This document shows, in pieces, positions 27,032 to 36,308 of a stretch of DNA of 64,000 nucleotides (within the stretch, counting starts at the first letter, position 1; each line of letters starts with the position of its first letter). A model generated the notes under the pieces. The model was not told the origin of the DNA. It made no database searches and saw only the letters and a list, made by a program, of their open reading frames with translations. The stretch lies in assembly GCF_009720145.1 (NCBI RefSeq), contig NZ_CP046252.1:2170001-2234000 (forward strand), in the 5' to 3' direction. The stretch is from Sphingobium sp. CAP-1 (GTDB lineage: Bacteria > Pseudomonadota > Alphaproteobacteria > Sphingomonadales > Sphingomonadaceae). A program made the position numbers and the translations under genes.

Positions 27032-28730
27032 CTTCGCCGCCTGCGTCTTTCGACCCGCTTGAACCGCCTATTGCGCTCGCGGCACGGCGGAGCATATCCG
27101 CGACGCGATCCCGTATCGTGCGCGGTCGCGGCTGAGGCCGGCGCGCCCACCAATCCTCAAATGAACCGGCGGCGGAGAAAATCTCGTCGAGAAGCGTGAG
27201 AAGCTCGCCGGGCCTCGTCACGCGGGACATGACGCTGACGTCACCCGTCCCGACACCGTTGAATGAATGGCCGCAATGCCAAAGGTCGTCGTCGATACGG
27301 AGAAACCGGTCGTGGAGACCTCGTTGCGTCGTCGCACGCACGTCGATCTTGCCGAAACCGAGAGCCGGCTCTCTCATGGCAACGATCTGCGCGACGAGCT
27401 CCTCACCGGTCAGCATGGTCGCCCCTGCTTCGCTGCTTGCTCGCGTATAATACCGTTTGGGTGGGCTAATAAGACATTGAATTTCAACACCTTGTTGCTC
27501 GGCTGCGTAGGCGAATTCCTGCAAGTCAGCGGCGACGAGATAGGGATCCACCAGCAATATCCGGCGACGCGCGCGCGCAACGAGCCGTCGGATAAAGAGA
27601 ACGGCCTCCTCCCGCTCATTTTCGAAAGCGCGCACGTCATCCCGGTCCCCCCGCGCCTGAAGGGGGCGATATTCACCAAATCGATCTTGGCGCAGTCGCT
27701 GGAGTTGCTCGAGGCGCATGACCGGCGACGTCGTTACGACGGGTTGCTGCACTTCTGGTGGGCGCCAAATTGAAGTGACGAGGGGCTCCGCAACAGTGGA
27801 ACGTCGGCGGCGCATCGGATTGGCGATGCGTTCGCCGACGGGAACATTCGTCTGCATCGAGAAGCTGCGGAAAAACCAGCCCGGAGGCTCGTCATGCAGC
27901 AAGCCTCGCCGGGGACAGAGGATCTGGTGGCCAAGTTCTTCGACGCCGCCGGTGATCAACGCGCTCGCCGCGCCGAATGCGTCCGTCACATGTTCGGCAT
28001 GAATCCCCGTTCCCGCGACGCGCCGCTCGTGGAAGACAATTTTTAGTCCGTCCAGCGTGGCGCCGCGACGGGGACGGCCCGCAACGGTGACCGTCTCCGT
28101 GCCGTTGCCGCGCGTCGAAATCCTCGCTCGGCTGGAACCCAGCAGCGGATTGGGAGCGACAAGTCCGATTCCGCCAAGCCAGTCGTCGTGAGCCAGCAGG
28201 TCGAAATGCAGCCGTTCGAGCAGCCAAGACCGGGCGCGCCGATACCGTTCAACGCTCGTCATGCCTTCGGTCATGTCCACGATCGGCGCCGGAAGCGGCT
28301 GCATCGATACGAGTCGGTGGAGCCGGGGCATCACATGCCAGGCCGGCGAGAACGGGACGTCATTGCGTAGGACGAGGCGACGGACCGGGGGCTCGGGAGA
28401 CAAGATACCCAGCGAGATCTCAACCGGCGCGCCGGGGTGCGCTTGCGTTGGCACATTCCAGCATGCTTGATACCAGTCGAGCGCTGCGGATATCGGCAGC
28501 ACATTCCTCGACACGTAGAGTCGGCCGGGATCGCAATTCATCGCCTGAGCGCCGTTTGGCGGGCTCGGTATCTCAGGGGGCAAGAGTTCGACCGAAGCGA
28601 ACAGGAGATAATTGGTGCGGTCGCGAGTGAGAGTGGCGATCCGCACCACGCCGCGATCATAGTCGCCATCGATGAGGCCAGCCCAGGCTTCGGAGTGCGC
28701 TAAGTCGTCAGCAACTTCGTCTCCTTCCAT
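27024..28730 (-). CDS. PLD-like C-terminal domain protein (VPA1262-like)
   Basis: A 568-residue protein. The ATG at 28730 is preceded by AAGGAGG with eight bases spacing, so longer starts at 28757 and 28793 are rejected. The first ~330 residues resemble proteins annotated as VPA1262 family from memory; this is tentative. Residues about 370-545 look like a phospholipase D fold: RRILLVDPYLVAADLQEFAY, then LHDRFLRIDDDLWHCGHSFN, an HKD-like motif with Arg in place of Lys. PLD-fold enzymes act as nucleases or lipases. The gene is third in an operon with MBL-fold and HNH-like genes, consistent with defence. Confidence 0.6.
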   Translation of the reverse strand: MEGDEVADDLAHSEAWAGLIDGDYDRGVVRIATLTRDRTNYLLFASVELLPPEIPSPPNGAQAMNCDPGRLYVSRNVLPISAALDWYQACWNVPTQAHPGAPVEISLGILSPEPPVRRLVLRNDVPFSPAWHVMPRLHRLVSMQPLPAPIVDMTEGMTSVERYRRARSWLLERLHFDLLAHDDWLGGIGLVAPNPLLGSSRARISTRGNGTETVTVAGRPRRGATLDGLKIVFHERRVAGTGIHAEHVTDAFGAASALITGGVEELGHQILCPRRGLLHDEPPGWFFRSFSMQTNVPVGERIANPMRRRRSTVAEPLVTSIWRPPEVQQPVVTTSPVMRLEQLQRLRQDRFGEYRPLQARGDRDDVRAFENEREEAVLFIRRLVARARRRILLVDPYLVAADLQEFAYAAEQQGVEIQCLISPPKRYYTRASSEAGATMLTGEELVAQIVAMREPALGFGKIDVRATTQRGLHDRFLRIDDDLWHCGHSFNGVGTGDVSVMSRVTRPGELLTLLDEIFSAAGSFEDWWARRPQPRPRTIRDRVADMLRRAASAIGGSSGSKDAGGEDA

Positions 28731-28897
28731 TCGGCGTCCCTCCTTTTCCTTCGACATCCACGTCGGCGGAGCCTGCCCTTTGCCCCCGGCCAAGCCGCCA
28801 CCCCGTGCTCCAAGGACAGCTAAGTTACAAGTGAGCGCGACGGGAATCGAAATTCAGCATGAGCAACGCCATGGGAACATTCGAGGATGGCATGACC

Positions 28898-29617
28898 TTA
28901 CAGCACGATATTCCAATAACAGAGCGCGTCGCGAACTTTCTCTCGAGGGTAGAATTCGCCAGCGGTTTCGAGATCGCGGGCAATTGCAGCCTTACGGTTT
29001 CGTGCCTTGGCCCGGATCTTGTCGTTAATCGGAACGATCCCGGGCACCGAACCCGACGCTGCATGCCTCCAACTCTCAGGATAGTCGGCGGGATCGAAGG
29101 CATCGTCAGCCTGTGGCAGCAGGTCGGGATGATCGCAGGACCAGCCGAAGAGGTCGCCGGAACACCGGCGAAGCATCGCCTTCACCTCGGGCATGACGTC
29201 GGTGAATGCCTTGAGAGGCGTCGGCAGGAGGACCATGTTGGCGACGCAGGAGAAGAAGCGATGGTCCTGCACGACCGAATTTGCTTTCACGAAGCGCGGA
29301 TCATCGACCCCCCAGATGTGGCAGCAGGTCCAATGCGGCCTTTCTTTGAGAGTGATCCCCATGGCCTCGCATAGCGCCTTGTTTGCCTGGGTATTGCCCT
29401 CGATTTTGTCGGTGATGTCGCCTGACTGGCGGTTAGTGTTTTGCCGGCGGATTGACCAGTTCGCGTTGTAAAGTGCGCCACGCCGCGCAAACTCGGGAAA
29501 CCATACCGGCAGGAGCCTGAAGGTCTCGGGGTCCACCCAACGCGCGGTCCGCTCGATCAATGCCGCGATGCTGCGGGTGTCGATATGACGCTTGAGAACG
29601 AGCAAGCCATCTTCCAC
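28898..29617 (-). CDS. HNH-like protein of the four-gene operon
   Basis: A 239-residue protein from a GTG with GGGAG seven bases upstream. The central part reads NTQANKALCEAMGI, HWTCCHIWG and FFSCVANMVLLPTPLKAFTD; the order Cys/His, Asn, Leu-Pro recalls HNH nucleases with a divergent metal site, and the preceding NKALCEAMG resembles their usual lead-in. I could not place the final histidine with certainty, so activity is open. It follows the MBL-fold gene by 27 bases and precedes the PLD-like gene by 167 bases from its chosen start. Confidence 0.55.
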   Translation of the reverse strand: MEDGLLVLKRHIDTRSIAALIERTARWVDPETFRLLPVWFPEFARRGALYNANWSIRRQNTNRQSGDITDKIEGNTQANKALCEAMGITLKERPHWTCCHIWGVDDPRFVKANSVVQDHRFFSCVANMVLLPTPLKAFTDVMPEVKAMLRRCSGDLFGWSCDHPDLLPQADDAFDPADYPESWRHAASGSVPGIVPINDKIRAKARNRKAAIARDLETAGEFYPREKVRDALCYWNIVL

Positions 29618-29644
29618 TTTGTCACTCCCGTTTATGGACGGCCT

Positions 29645-30976
29645 TCAGCCGATCATGACCTCTTCGCGCACGCATGACTTGGTGTCGGAAGTCACGACCG
29701 AGAGGAAGAGGCCGTGGGATGCTACGGCTTGCACGACCGCCGTGCCGGGGTGCCTCCATGTCCCGATAGCATCGGCGGCAACTATGCAGAAACTGGGGTC
29801 TATTTTGGTCAGGAGTTCGGCGTCGAAATTGCCTTCCGATCCGTGGTGCGGGACGGTCAGCGTGACGACTTCGTCGAGAAGCTTGCAAAAATGCGCGAGA
29901 AAGCGCCGTCGTCGGGCCTTTTCCTTCAGCGCTGCGTCCCCCGTTCCCAGCCAGGCTATTCCACCCTTGCCCTGCGCGTTCCAGGTGCCGAAAGTCCCAT
30001 AATGTCCTTCCGGTCGAACGACGCCGTCGGGGAGCGGTCCAGAATACAGACACATTGAGGTGATGTTGAGGTTCTTCGAGACGGCGGAATATGCCTGTGT
30101 CAGGTCACCCGCCCGATTTGTAACGAGATCCCGCAGATTGGCCGACACGGCCAGCCAGGGTTTCAAAGCAGCAGCCTTCATCTTGGCCTTGGCAGAAACG
30201 CCGTGGTTTAGCGCCTTTAGCAGAGCGCGGAAAAACACGGCCTGCTGTGCATCAACCGCCGGATCGACGAAGGGAGAGAGAAGCCACAATCCCAGGTTGG
30301 GATCAATGCTGGGTGAAACCAGCCCAATGCTATCGGGCAGCGTGGCGACGATCGGGCCGGGAAGCGCCGACTCTGCCCGGGGTCGGCCATTCGGAGAATT
30401 GATCCATCCCCGGCCCAGTGGCTTCCAAGTCACCTGACCCTTTTCGTCCCGCAGACCTTGTATGTCGTGGCCATCAGGCCCTTCGGGCCTGCCGCCGTCC
30501 ACGTCCGGGGCGCCGGGACTGTCCGGACCACCGGGAACCATGAAAAGTATCTGGCGTGGACGAAATCCAGACAGCGCTGTTGTCGGGTCGATCACGAACT
30601 CCCGATAGAAGTCGTCAAGCAGCGTTGCGGGGTCTTCGATGGCGTCGCGCGCATAGGCGATCAGGCGATCGGCAACATTGAAGAATGGCAATACGATCGT
30701 ATCGACCGCAACGCCCTTCTTGCTGTCGAGAAGTTGAGGCAAGCCATTCAGATGGTCGGCATGGACATGGGAAATGAACAGAAGATCGATCTTTGAGCGG
30801 GCACCAGCGGACTTGAGATACTCTTTGATGCTATTTGAACGAGCAGCTTGATATTTCGTCATTGCTCCACAGTCATAAACGTATCGAAGTCGCAGCGCAC
30901 TTCCCTCATGAAGCTCCGCAGCGTGGAAAAAACCTTGGCCCACTGCATGCTGTATTCTTATGTTGGTCAGGCCCAT
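29645..30976 (-). CDS. MBL-fold metallo-hydrolase, first gene of four-gene operon
   Basis: A 443-residue protein started at the ATG at 30976 because GGGAGGA lies five bases upstream; the frame is open further but that extension is low quality. LLFISHVHADHLNGL carries the H-x-H-x-D-H zinc motif of the metallo-beta-lactamase fold, VTLTVPHHGSEGNFD supplies a later histidine, and CIVAADAIGTWRHPG looks like the last metal ligand region. This resembles ComEC/Rec2-type and defence-associated MBL hydrolases. Predicted substrate is a nucleic acid or nucleotide. It is the promoter-proximal gene, with repeat B and about 300 bases upstream. Confidence 0.75.
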   Translation of the reverse strand: MGLTNIRIQHAVGQGFFHAAELHEGSALRLRYVYDCGAMTKYQAARSNSIKEYLKSAGARSKIDLLFISHVHADHLNGLPQLLDSKKGVAVDTIVLPFFNVADRLIAYARDAIEDPATLLDDFYREFVIDPTTALSGFRPRQILFMVPGGPDSPGAPDVDGGRPEGPDGHDIQGLRDEKGQVTWKPLGRGWINSPNGRPRAESALPGPIVATLPDSIGLVSPSIDPNLGLWLLSPFVDPAVDAQQAVFFRALLKALNHGVSAKAKMKAAALKPWLAVSANLRDLVTNRAGDLTQAYSAVSKNLNITSMCLYSGPLPDGVVRPEGHYGTFGTWNAQGKGGIAWLGTGDAALKEKARRRRFLAHFCKLLDEVVTLTVPHHGSEGNFDAELLTKIDPSFCIVAADAIGTWRHPGTAVVQAVASHGLFLSVVTSDTKSCVREEVMIG

Positions 30977-31506
30977 CCAATCCTCCCTCATCGACTGTAC
31001 GGAACCGTGACGGTTTAACAACGGTCGGTAAAGACGCTGGCAAACAAACAACTCTAAAGACCGGGGCGCGAAGCTGCCATGAGGTAGAACGGGAGGTGAG
31101 TTAAGGCGAATGAACTGTGCTACGCTGGCGTAGGCCGGGCGGTTCCGGAGCACTAAACGGCGATTTTGCTGAGCACCTTTCGCTCAGGTTCCGCGTGCCA
31201 CGCAACGAACCACGTCGCTTAAAGTCTTGCATGATGGAACCGGACGTCCTCGAACGTCGTCGTGCCTCCTCGGATTTCAGGCAGAAGAGGACTCGAAAAA
31301 CGGCCCTACAAAGCACAGAAAACCGTCATTTTTTGAGAACCGTCACGAGGTGATACCCTCATCGATACCCTGGGACTTTTTATCGGACTGGTTCGGGTCC
31401 CAAAGCTGAATCGCTGACTTTGCGCCGCCGATTCGTGACGCTGGTAGTCGAGTAGATGCCGCGGACATACGGGTCAGGTGGGCAGAGCCATCTGTCCGAA
31501 ATATGA
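30977..31506. other. Intergenic region with repeat B
   Basis: About 530 bases separate the MBL operon from the conjugation operon. The left part should contain the promoter of the MBL operon; a near-palindrome GCTACGC-TG-GCGTAG lies near 31120-31135. The right part holds repeat B. No gene is visible. Confidence 0.5.
31281..31401. repeat. ~120-bp direct repeat B, att-like
   Basis: The partner of 22433-22552. Both begin CAGAAGAGGACTCGAAAA, pass through GCACAGAAAACCG and GAGAACCGTC-CGAGG, and end at TATCGGA-TGGTTCG-GTCCC; differences are scattered substitutions plus one single-base gap. The copies bracket 8.7 kb containing the second AbiE-like pair and the MBL/HNH/PLD operon. That the two have diverged suggests an old integration or two related elements inserted in tandem. 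Confidence 0.6.
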
Positions 31507-31785
31507 CTACATATTCCGGTCAGATGGCGATTGCGCATTGTCCGAAAAACAGCCTCCGACCAGCCGCCTCAGGCACCGATACGGAATGAATGTCGATCGG
31601 CCGATCTTGACGGTTTCGATCTCGCCCGACTTGATTAGCTCATAGAGCGTCGTGCGGGGTATCCCGGTGAGTTTTACAGCGGTCGCGATGCGCACGCTGA
31701 TAGGTTCGATCGGCAAGGCGCTCAGTTCCGCAGCCGCCTTGCTCGCCTCATCGCGGCGCTGTTCCGCACTCAGCCTGCGCTTCAT
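31507..31785 (-). CDS. AlpA/excisionase-type helix-turn-helix protein
   Basis: A 92-residue protein with a MerR-like/excisionase fold: RIATAVKLTGIPRTTLYELI then SGEIETVKIGRSTFIPYRCL, the helix-turn-helix plus wing typical of AlpA and Xis proteins. Its start overlaps the stop of the DUF2274 gene by four bases, so it is the last gene of the trb operon. It may control excision or expression of the element; it sits close to att-like repeat B, which supports that reading. Confidence 0.75.
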   Translation of the reverse strand: MKRRLSAEQRRDEASKAAAELSALPIEPISVRIATAVKLTGIPRTTLYELIKSGEIETVKIGRSTFIPYRCLRRLVGGCFSDNAQSPSDRNM

Positions 31786-31997
31786 GATCTGTTTCGCGAC
31801 CGGACAAATCCCCTGTCGCTGTCGAGGAAGCTAACCAACATCGCCGGAATGAGTTCAGTGACCGATTCCTCGCGGCCATAGGCTTCGGCATAAAGAGCCC
31901 CATAATCTTGCAGCATCTGGTGCAGATCGGGCGTGACGGTGATCGACAGCTTGATCGGTGTCCTATCCGGCAATTTTGCCAGTTTCAGTTCGGGCAT
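31782..31997 (-). CDS. DUF2274 protein
   Basis: A 71-residue protein beginning MPELKLAKLPDRTPIKLSI and containing LHQMLQDYGALYAEAYGRE, the signature of DUF2274, a small family that regularly follows trbI in alphaproteobacterial conjugation operons. The fold is probably ribbon-helix-helix-like. Role unknown. It lies nine bases after trbI. Confidence 0.8.
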   Translation of the reverse strand: MPELKLAKLPDRTPIKLSITVTPDLHQMLQDYGALYAEAYGREESVTELIPAMLVSFLDSDRGFVRSRNRS

Positions 31998-32006
31998 GAC
32001 GTGCTC

Positions 32007-33203
32007 CTAGCCGCGCCAAGGCGCGAGAATGAGATCCTTGTGGACGACGAGCAGGACGCTCGCACCGGGCCGGATCGTGATCGTCGGTTGGATGTCGAGA
32101 TTGCGCGAGGTAAGCTGATCGCCGGCGCGCGACACGTTCTGCTGGGTCGACTCCCGGATCGCTTGGACGAGGTCGCTCTCGCCGGTGACCGTCAGCTCCG
32201 AACCGACCCCCAACAACGTAGAGAGCGCGACACCTTTGAGTAGCGCCCAGCTATGGAAATCGACCTTGTCCTGCAGCCCGGCATAACCCGACGCATCGCT
32301 AGCCGGAACATTGTCGATCCGGAGCGAACTGCCGTCAGGCAGTATGATCCGCTGCCACACGATCAGCGCACGCTTCTGGCCGAACGCCACAACGCTGTCG
32401 TAACTGCCAATCAACCGCGATCCTTGCGGAATGAGCAGGATGCGCCCGGTCGGACTGTCGAATACCTGACTGATCACCTGCGCCGTCACGAGCCCTGGAA
32501 GGTCGGAACGAAGGCCCGTGATCAGGCTCGCCGATATGACGCTGCCCGCCGAAAGCAGGTAGGGCGACGGGGATGCCGTGAGCGTGTGCGGGTTGACATC
32601 TCCGGCCCGGTCGAGCGTGCCGACGAACTGTGCCTTCCGCGCCTGCCCGTTCGGATCGCGGTCAGGATCGAGAGCCGGAGCCGATGATTCCGATGCTGTC
32701 GGCGCCGGTGCCGCCGAGGTGTCGGCGGTCGCCGTCGGTGAAGGGGCCGTTCGGCCTTGCACCAGCACGCCTGACTCACGAGCAGCCTTGAGTTCGGCGA
32801 GTTGCCGTTCGCGTTCCTGCGCCGCGAGCTGGGCCGACGGATCGCTCGTCACGCCTCCAGTCTCCGTTGCCATCCGGCGCTGGCTTTCGAGGATTGGTCG
32901 ACCGAGGTCCCCAGGCAAGGGCGGGCCGAGCTTGGGAGCATCACCATAGGTGGCGGGCAATCCATTGAGCGCATCGGTCGACGGCCGATTGCTGGGCTCC
33001 GACAGCTCCTGTCGATCGGCCACCGCGCTGAACACGCGCGGTTTCAAGGCGATCCAGGCGACCGCCATCAGGCTGACCGATCCCATTGCGGCGATGGCGA
33101 TGATGACGCCTCGACGAAAGCGGATCGCGCGTGCCGGCTTGGTCCGGATTGCCAATGTTTCCGGATCGACCTTTGGGGCCGGCGCAGGGGCAGCCTCGCT
33201 CAT
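32007..33203 (-). CDS. trbI: Conjugal transfer protein TrbI (VirB10 homologue)
   Basis: A 398-residue VirB10-type protein: a short cytoplasmic N-terminus, one membrane helix at about 29-50 (GVIIAIAAMGSVSLMAVAWI), a long Pro/Ala-rich periplasmic linker and a C-terminal beta domain with LITGLRSDLPGLVTAQVISQ and LIPQGSRLIGSYDS. It links the inner- and outer-membrane parts of the mating channel. It overlaps trbG by four bases. Confidence 0.93.
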   Translation of the reverse strand: MSEAAPAPAPKVDPETLAIRTKPARAIRFRRGVIIAIAAMGSVSLMAVAWIALKPRVFSAVADRQELSEPSNRPSTDALNGLPATYGDAPKLGPPLPGDLGRPILESQRRMATETGGVTSDPSAQLAAQERERQLAELKAARESGVLVQGRTAPSPTATADTSAAPAPTASESSAPALDPDRDPNGQARKAQFVGTLDRAGDVNPHTLTASPSPYLLSAGSVISASLITGLRSDLPGLVTAQVISQVFDSPTGRILLIPQGSRLIGSYDSVVAFGQKRALIVWQRIILPDGSSLRIDNVPASDASGYAGLQDKVDFHSWALLKGVALSTLLGVGSELTVTGESDLVQAIRESTQQNVSRAGDQLTSRNLDIQPTITIRPGASVLLVVHKDLILAPWRG

Positions 33204-34075
33204 GAGCGCTTGCCTTTCCGCGATGCGGAGCCTTCAGCGACGCGGGTGATGTGGACGATCTGCTGCTTGCCGGTTCCGAGCCTCAGTTCCGCCGCATCGA
33301 AGATGCGATCCGCCACATAGAAGCGTCCGCGGACACGATAGTTGATCAGCTCCGCCTCGCCCGTGGGGCCAATGATGAAGAGCGGCGGTGCCTCGCCGAC
33401 TGCAATGCTTGCAGGGAACTCTACAAACGTCTGCCGCCCGTCGTCGAAAGCGCGCAATGGACGCCATGCGGGTTGGTCCCCGCTGACGGCATAGTTGAAA
33501 TGGAGGTTGTCGATAGCCAGCCCTTCCGAGACCGGTGCAGCGGCAGCAGCCTGCTCGGCCGCGCGCCTCAGGGCAATCAGCTGGTCTGCCGGATAAATCC
33601 AGGAAAGCGCCGCCATCGCCGTGCGCGAGGTGGCGGTGAGCTGGAGGTGATAGCTACGGCGATCGGTGGTGATGACGATGTTGGTCGCGAGTCCGGTAGC
33701 GAACGGCTTCACCAATATGTGCGTCCGCTTCTCCGTGCCGCTGCCGCTGGTCGTATCGCCGATGACCCAGCGCACCGTGTCACCGGATGCGACCGCCACC
33801 AGAGCCTCGCCAGGCTGCAGCGCGATGTCGGTTACGGCGCCCGGCGCGGTGTAGACCTGATAGATCGCGCCGTCGCTGAAGGGATAAACCTGCACTGCGT
33901 TTACGAAGGCTTGGCGCTCGGGCTGCTGAGTCGCCGCACGATTGGCGGCCGCAACGCGTGCGACCGCCGGACTGACGACGGTGGCGGCAGGTGCCGCCGG
34001 GATTGGCGGCGCCGCGACATTCTGGGCAGATGCGGGTGCGATCGAAAGGACGATCGCCAATACGGCAAGTGTCAT
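33200..34075 (-). CDS. trbG: Conjugal transfer protein TrbG (VirB9 homologue)
   Basis: A 291-residue exported protein; the ATG at 34075 begins a signal peptide (MTLAVLAIVLSIAPASAQN) directly after the trbF stop, whereas the longer frame is shadow of trbF. The VirB9 core is visible in VYPFSDGAIYQVYTAPGAVT, DIALQPGE and the C-terminal VADRIFDAAELRLG. With TrbI and a lipoprotein it forms the outer-membrane core. No TrbH-type lipoprotein was recognised beside it. Confidence 0.92.
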   Translation of the reverse strand: MTLAVLAIVLSIAPASAQNVAAPPIPAAPAATVVSPAVARVAAANRAATQQPERQAFVNAVQVYPFSDGAIYQVYTAPGAVTDIALQPGEALVAVASGDTVRWVIGDTTSGSGTEKRTHILVKPFATGLATNIVITTDRRSYHLQLTATSRTAMAALSWIYPADQLIALRRAAEQAAAAAPVSEGLAIDNLHFNYAVSGDQPAWRPLRAFDDGRQTFVEFPASIAVGEAPPLFIIGPTGEAELINYRVRGRFYVADRIFDAAELRLGTGKQQIVHITRVAEGSASRKGKRS

Positions 34076-34077
34076 CT

Positions 34078-34893
34078 TCACGGGCGTAACTCCTGGGCAG
34101 GCCGCACCGGGGCAGCGAGATTGGGATCGAGAGGTGAGCCGAGCGGCACGCCGGTCGGAACTGTCGGTGTGGATGGCGGCGGCTTGGATGGACGCGGCGG
34201 CGCTGGCGGATCGAGTTCCCGGCTCCAGTCGATGGCATCCACATAAACGCCGAGCGGATTCCTGCGGAGCGTGTCGGCATCGGTCGGGGGCTTGACCACG
34301 ACCGTCAGGATCGCGGTCCAACGCGACGTTCCAGCCTCATTGCCGCGCTCATAGGCTGCCTCGGTCCATTTCACCTGGAACGAGCGGTCGGACGCCCGCA
34401 CCACGCTGGTGACCTGGATCGACACCGTTTTCTCGCCGAGATTGGCAAACGGATCGGCGCTGCGCGCATAATCTCCGAGGAACTGACTGCCGCGCTTCGT
34501 GGTGAAGTCATAGGCATCAAGCCAGTCCTGGCGCACCAGCACCGGATCGAGCGAACGGCCACGGACATTGGAGATGAAGCGCGAAAGGTGCCACGCGATC
34601 TGCGGATCGGTCGGATGATAGCCGACCTCGGCTTCAGAGACGGCGCGGGGTTCGCCCAGGCGATCGACCTCGACGACATAGGGGGTCACGCGGCTCTGCG
34701 TCGATTGCCAGACCAGCCCTGAGGAAAGACCGCCGGCCAGCGCCAGGCAACCGAACGCCATCAGTCGCCAGTTCCGCGCCTGCACGCGAGCGGAGCCGAT
34801 GCGTTCGTCCCACAGCTGGCCGGCACGCTGATACGGCGTCTCCGGCTCGGGGGTTCGTCCATAGCGCTGGACAGCGCGCTTGAAGATCATCAA
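34078..34893 (-). CDS. trbF: Conjugal transfer protein TrbF (VirB8 homologue)
   Basis: A 271-residue VirB8-like inner-membrane protein with one helix at about 43-62 (LMAFGCLALAGGLSSGLVWQ) and a periplasmic NTF2-like domain containing WHLSRFISNVRGRSLDP and LDAYDFTTKRG. A proline-rich tail ends the protein. It overlaps trbL by four bases. It nucleates assembly of the channel. Confidence 0.92.
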   Translation of the reverse strand: MMIFKRAVQRYGRTPEPETPYQRAGQLWDERIGSARVQARNWRLMAFGCLALAGGLSSGLVWQSTQSRVTPYVVEVDRLGEPRAVSEAEVGYHPTDPQIAWHLSRFISNVRGRSLDPVLVRQDWLDAYDFTTKRGSQFLGDYARSADPFANLGEKTVSIQVTSVVRASDRSFQVKWTEAAYERGNEAGTSRWTAILTVVVKPPTDADTLRRNPLGVYVDAIDWSRELDPPAPPRPSKPPPSTPTVPTGVPLGSPLDPNLAAPVRPAQELRP

Positions 34894-36191
34894 TCGTCCC
34901 TTTCCTTGATATCCGGGGTGGCGGAGGCACCGCCGCGATCACCCTGCTGAAGGGCGTGCAGCGCAATCTGGCGGTGATGTCGGGCGGTCTGCTGGTCGCG
35001 CATTGTCCGTGCCCAGCCGGGAACGCCGTCATTAGCCGCAGCCTGTGCAGCAGCATCGCATCCGGTGCGGTTGAACGCATTCCACGCCGCGGCGCGACCC
35101 CGCGAGGCGGCCTCGCGGAGGCCAAAGGCATTGGATACCCGATCGCGCGCGGCGTTCCCGGCAGCGCGGGCGACCCCGCCGAGTCCGGCGCTCATCGTCG
35201 GAGCCGCCCCGGTTTCCTTTCCGAGGGTATAAGCTGTCGATGCCGCCGATCCCATCGAGGTGCCGGCGCGGACGGCGCCAAGTGCGGCGCCGCCGACGGA
35301 GCGGGCGCCGGCGATGGTCGCGCCGCCAGTAAGCATGCTGATTCCGGTGGCGCCGACCGCGGTGCCGAGCGCGGCACCCGCGCCAAGCTGCGGGGCGCCC
35401 GCGACCAGGCCCGATGCGATGCCGGGGCCAAAGATGCCGAGCCCGAAGATCGTCAGGCTGGCGAGCGTCAGGCTCATGGCCTGCGCGATGTCGGGTTCCT
35501 GGCCCTGCAATGCGGTCGTAAATTCGGTGAAGAAATTGGCGCCGATGCCGACGATGACCGCGAGCACCATGACCTTGATGCCCGAGGACACGATGTTGCC
35601 GAGCACGCGTTCAGCGAGGAAACTGGTGCGGTTCCAGAGCGCAAAGGGGACGAGAATGAAGCCGGCGAGCGAGGTCAGCTTGAACTCGATGATCGTCACG
35701 AACATCTGCACCGCGAGGATGAAGAAGGTGATGATCACGATCGCCCAGGCGAACAAAAGCACGACGATTGTCAGGAAATTGTCGAAGAAAGTCGTGAACC
35801 CCATCAGCTGTGAGACCTGCTCGAGCAGCGGCCATGCCGCCGAGAATCCGGTGCCCGCGAGGCGGCCCGGCTTGAGGAGATCGTCGGCTGTCAGCGTGCC
35901 GCCGCCGGCGGTAAGGCCCGCCTGTGCGAACGACCGGAAGATGATGTCGGCAAGCGTCGAGAAGCTGTTCAGGATGAAAGCAAAGGCGCCGACATAGAGG
36001 ATCTTCTTGAGGAACCTGCCGATGACATTGTCGTCGCCGCCCAGAGCCCAGAACAGCCCAGCCAGCGTGATGTCCATCCCGATCAGGGTCACGGTCAGGA
36101 AGTGGACGTCGCCTCCGAGCAGTCCGAACCCGCTGTCGATGTAGCGGATGAAGGCCTGCATGAAGCGGTCGATGACGTTGAGGTCGTTCAC
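34890..36191 (-). CDS. trbL: Conjugal transfer protein TrbL (VirB6 homologue)
   Basis: A 433-residue polytopic membrane protein from a GTG start. At least six hydrophobic segments lie in the first 300 residues, including FLTVTLIGMDITLAGLFWAL and ILYVGAFAFILNSFSTLAD; an Ala/Gly-rich region and a charged soluble tail follow, as in TrbL proteins. It forms the inner-membrane channel. A 117-base gap separates it from trbJ, where trbK is found in many operons. Confidence 0.92.
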   Translation of the reverse strand: MNDLNVIDRFMQAFIRYIDSGFGLLGGDVHFLTVTLIGMDITLAGLFWALGGDDNVIGRFLKKILYVGAFAFILNSFSTLADIIFRSFAQAGLTAGGGTLTADDLLKPGRLAGTGFSAAWPLLEQVSQLMGFTTFFDNFLTIVVLLFAWAIVIITFFILAVQMFVTIIEFKLTSLAGFILVPFALWNRTSFLAERVLGNIVSSGIKVMVLAVIVGIGANFFTEFTTALQGQEPDIAQAMSLTLASLTIFGLGIFGPGIASGLVAGAPQLGAGAALGTAVGATGISMLTGGATIAGARSVGGAALGAVRAGTSMGSAASTAYTLGKETGAAPTMSAGLGGVARAAGNAARDRVSNAFGLREAASRGRAAAWNAFNRTGCDAAAQAAANDGVPGWARTMRDQQTARHHRQIALHALQQGDRGGASATPDIKERDD

Positions 36192-36308
36192 GTGGGCGGT
36201 GTCCTCAAAAAGATGAAAGATGCCGCGAGGCGGGACCGAGGGAGCAAAGCCCCGCCCCGCGGCGGACGACGACGGGAGGCGGTGCCGCCGTCGCCCCGAC
36301 CGGCGGCG
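36192..36308. other. trbJ-trbL gap without trbK
   Basis: A 117-base G/C-rich gap. No minus-strand start codon opens a usable frame, so the entry-exclusion gene trbK often found here is absent. The sequence can form G/C-rich hairpins (GGCGGG paired with CCCGCC) that may modulate read-through. Confidence 0.5.
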
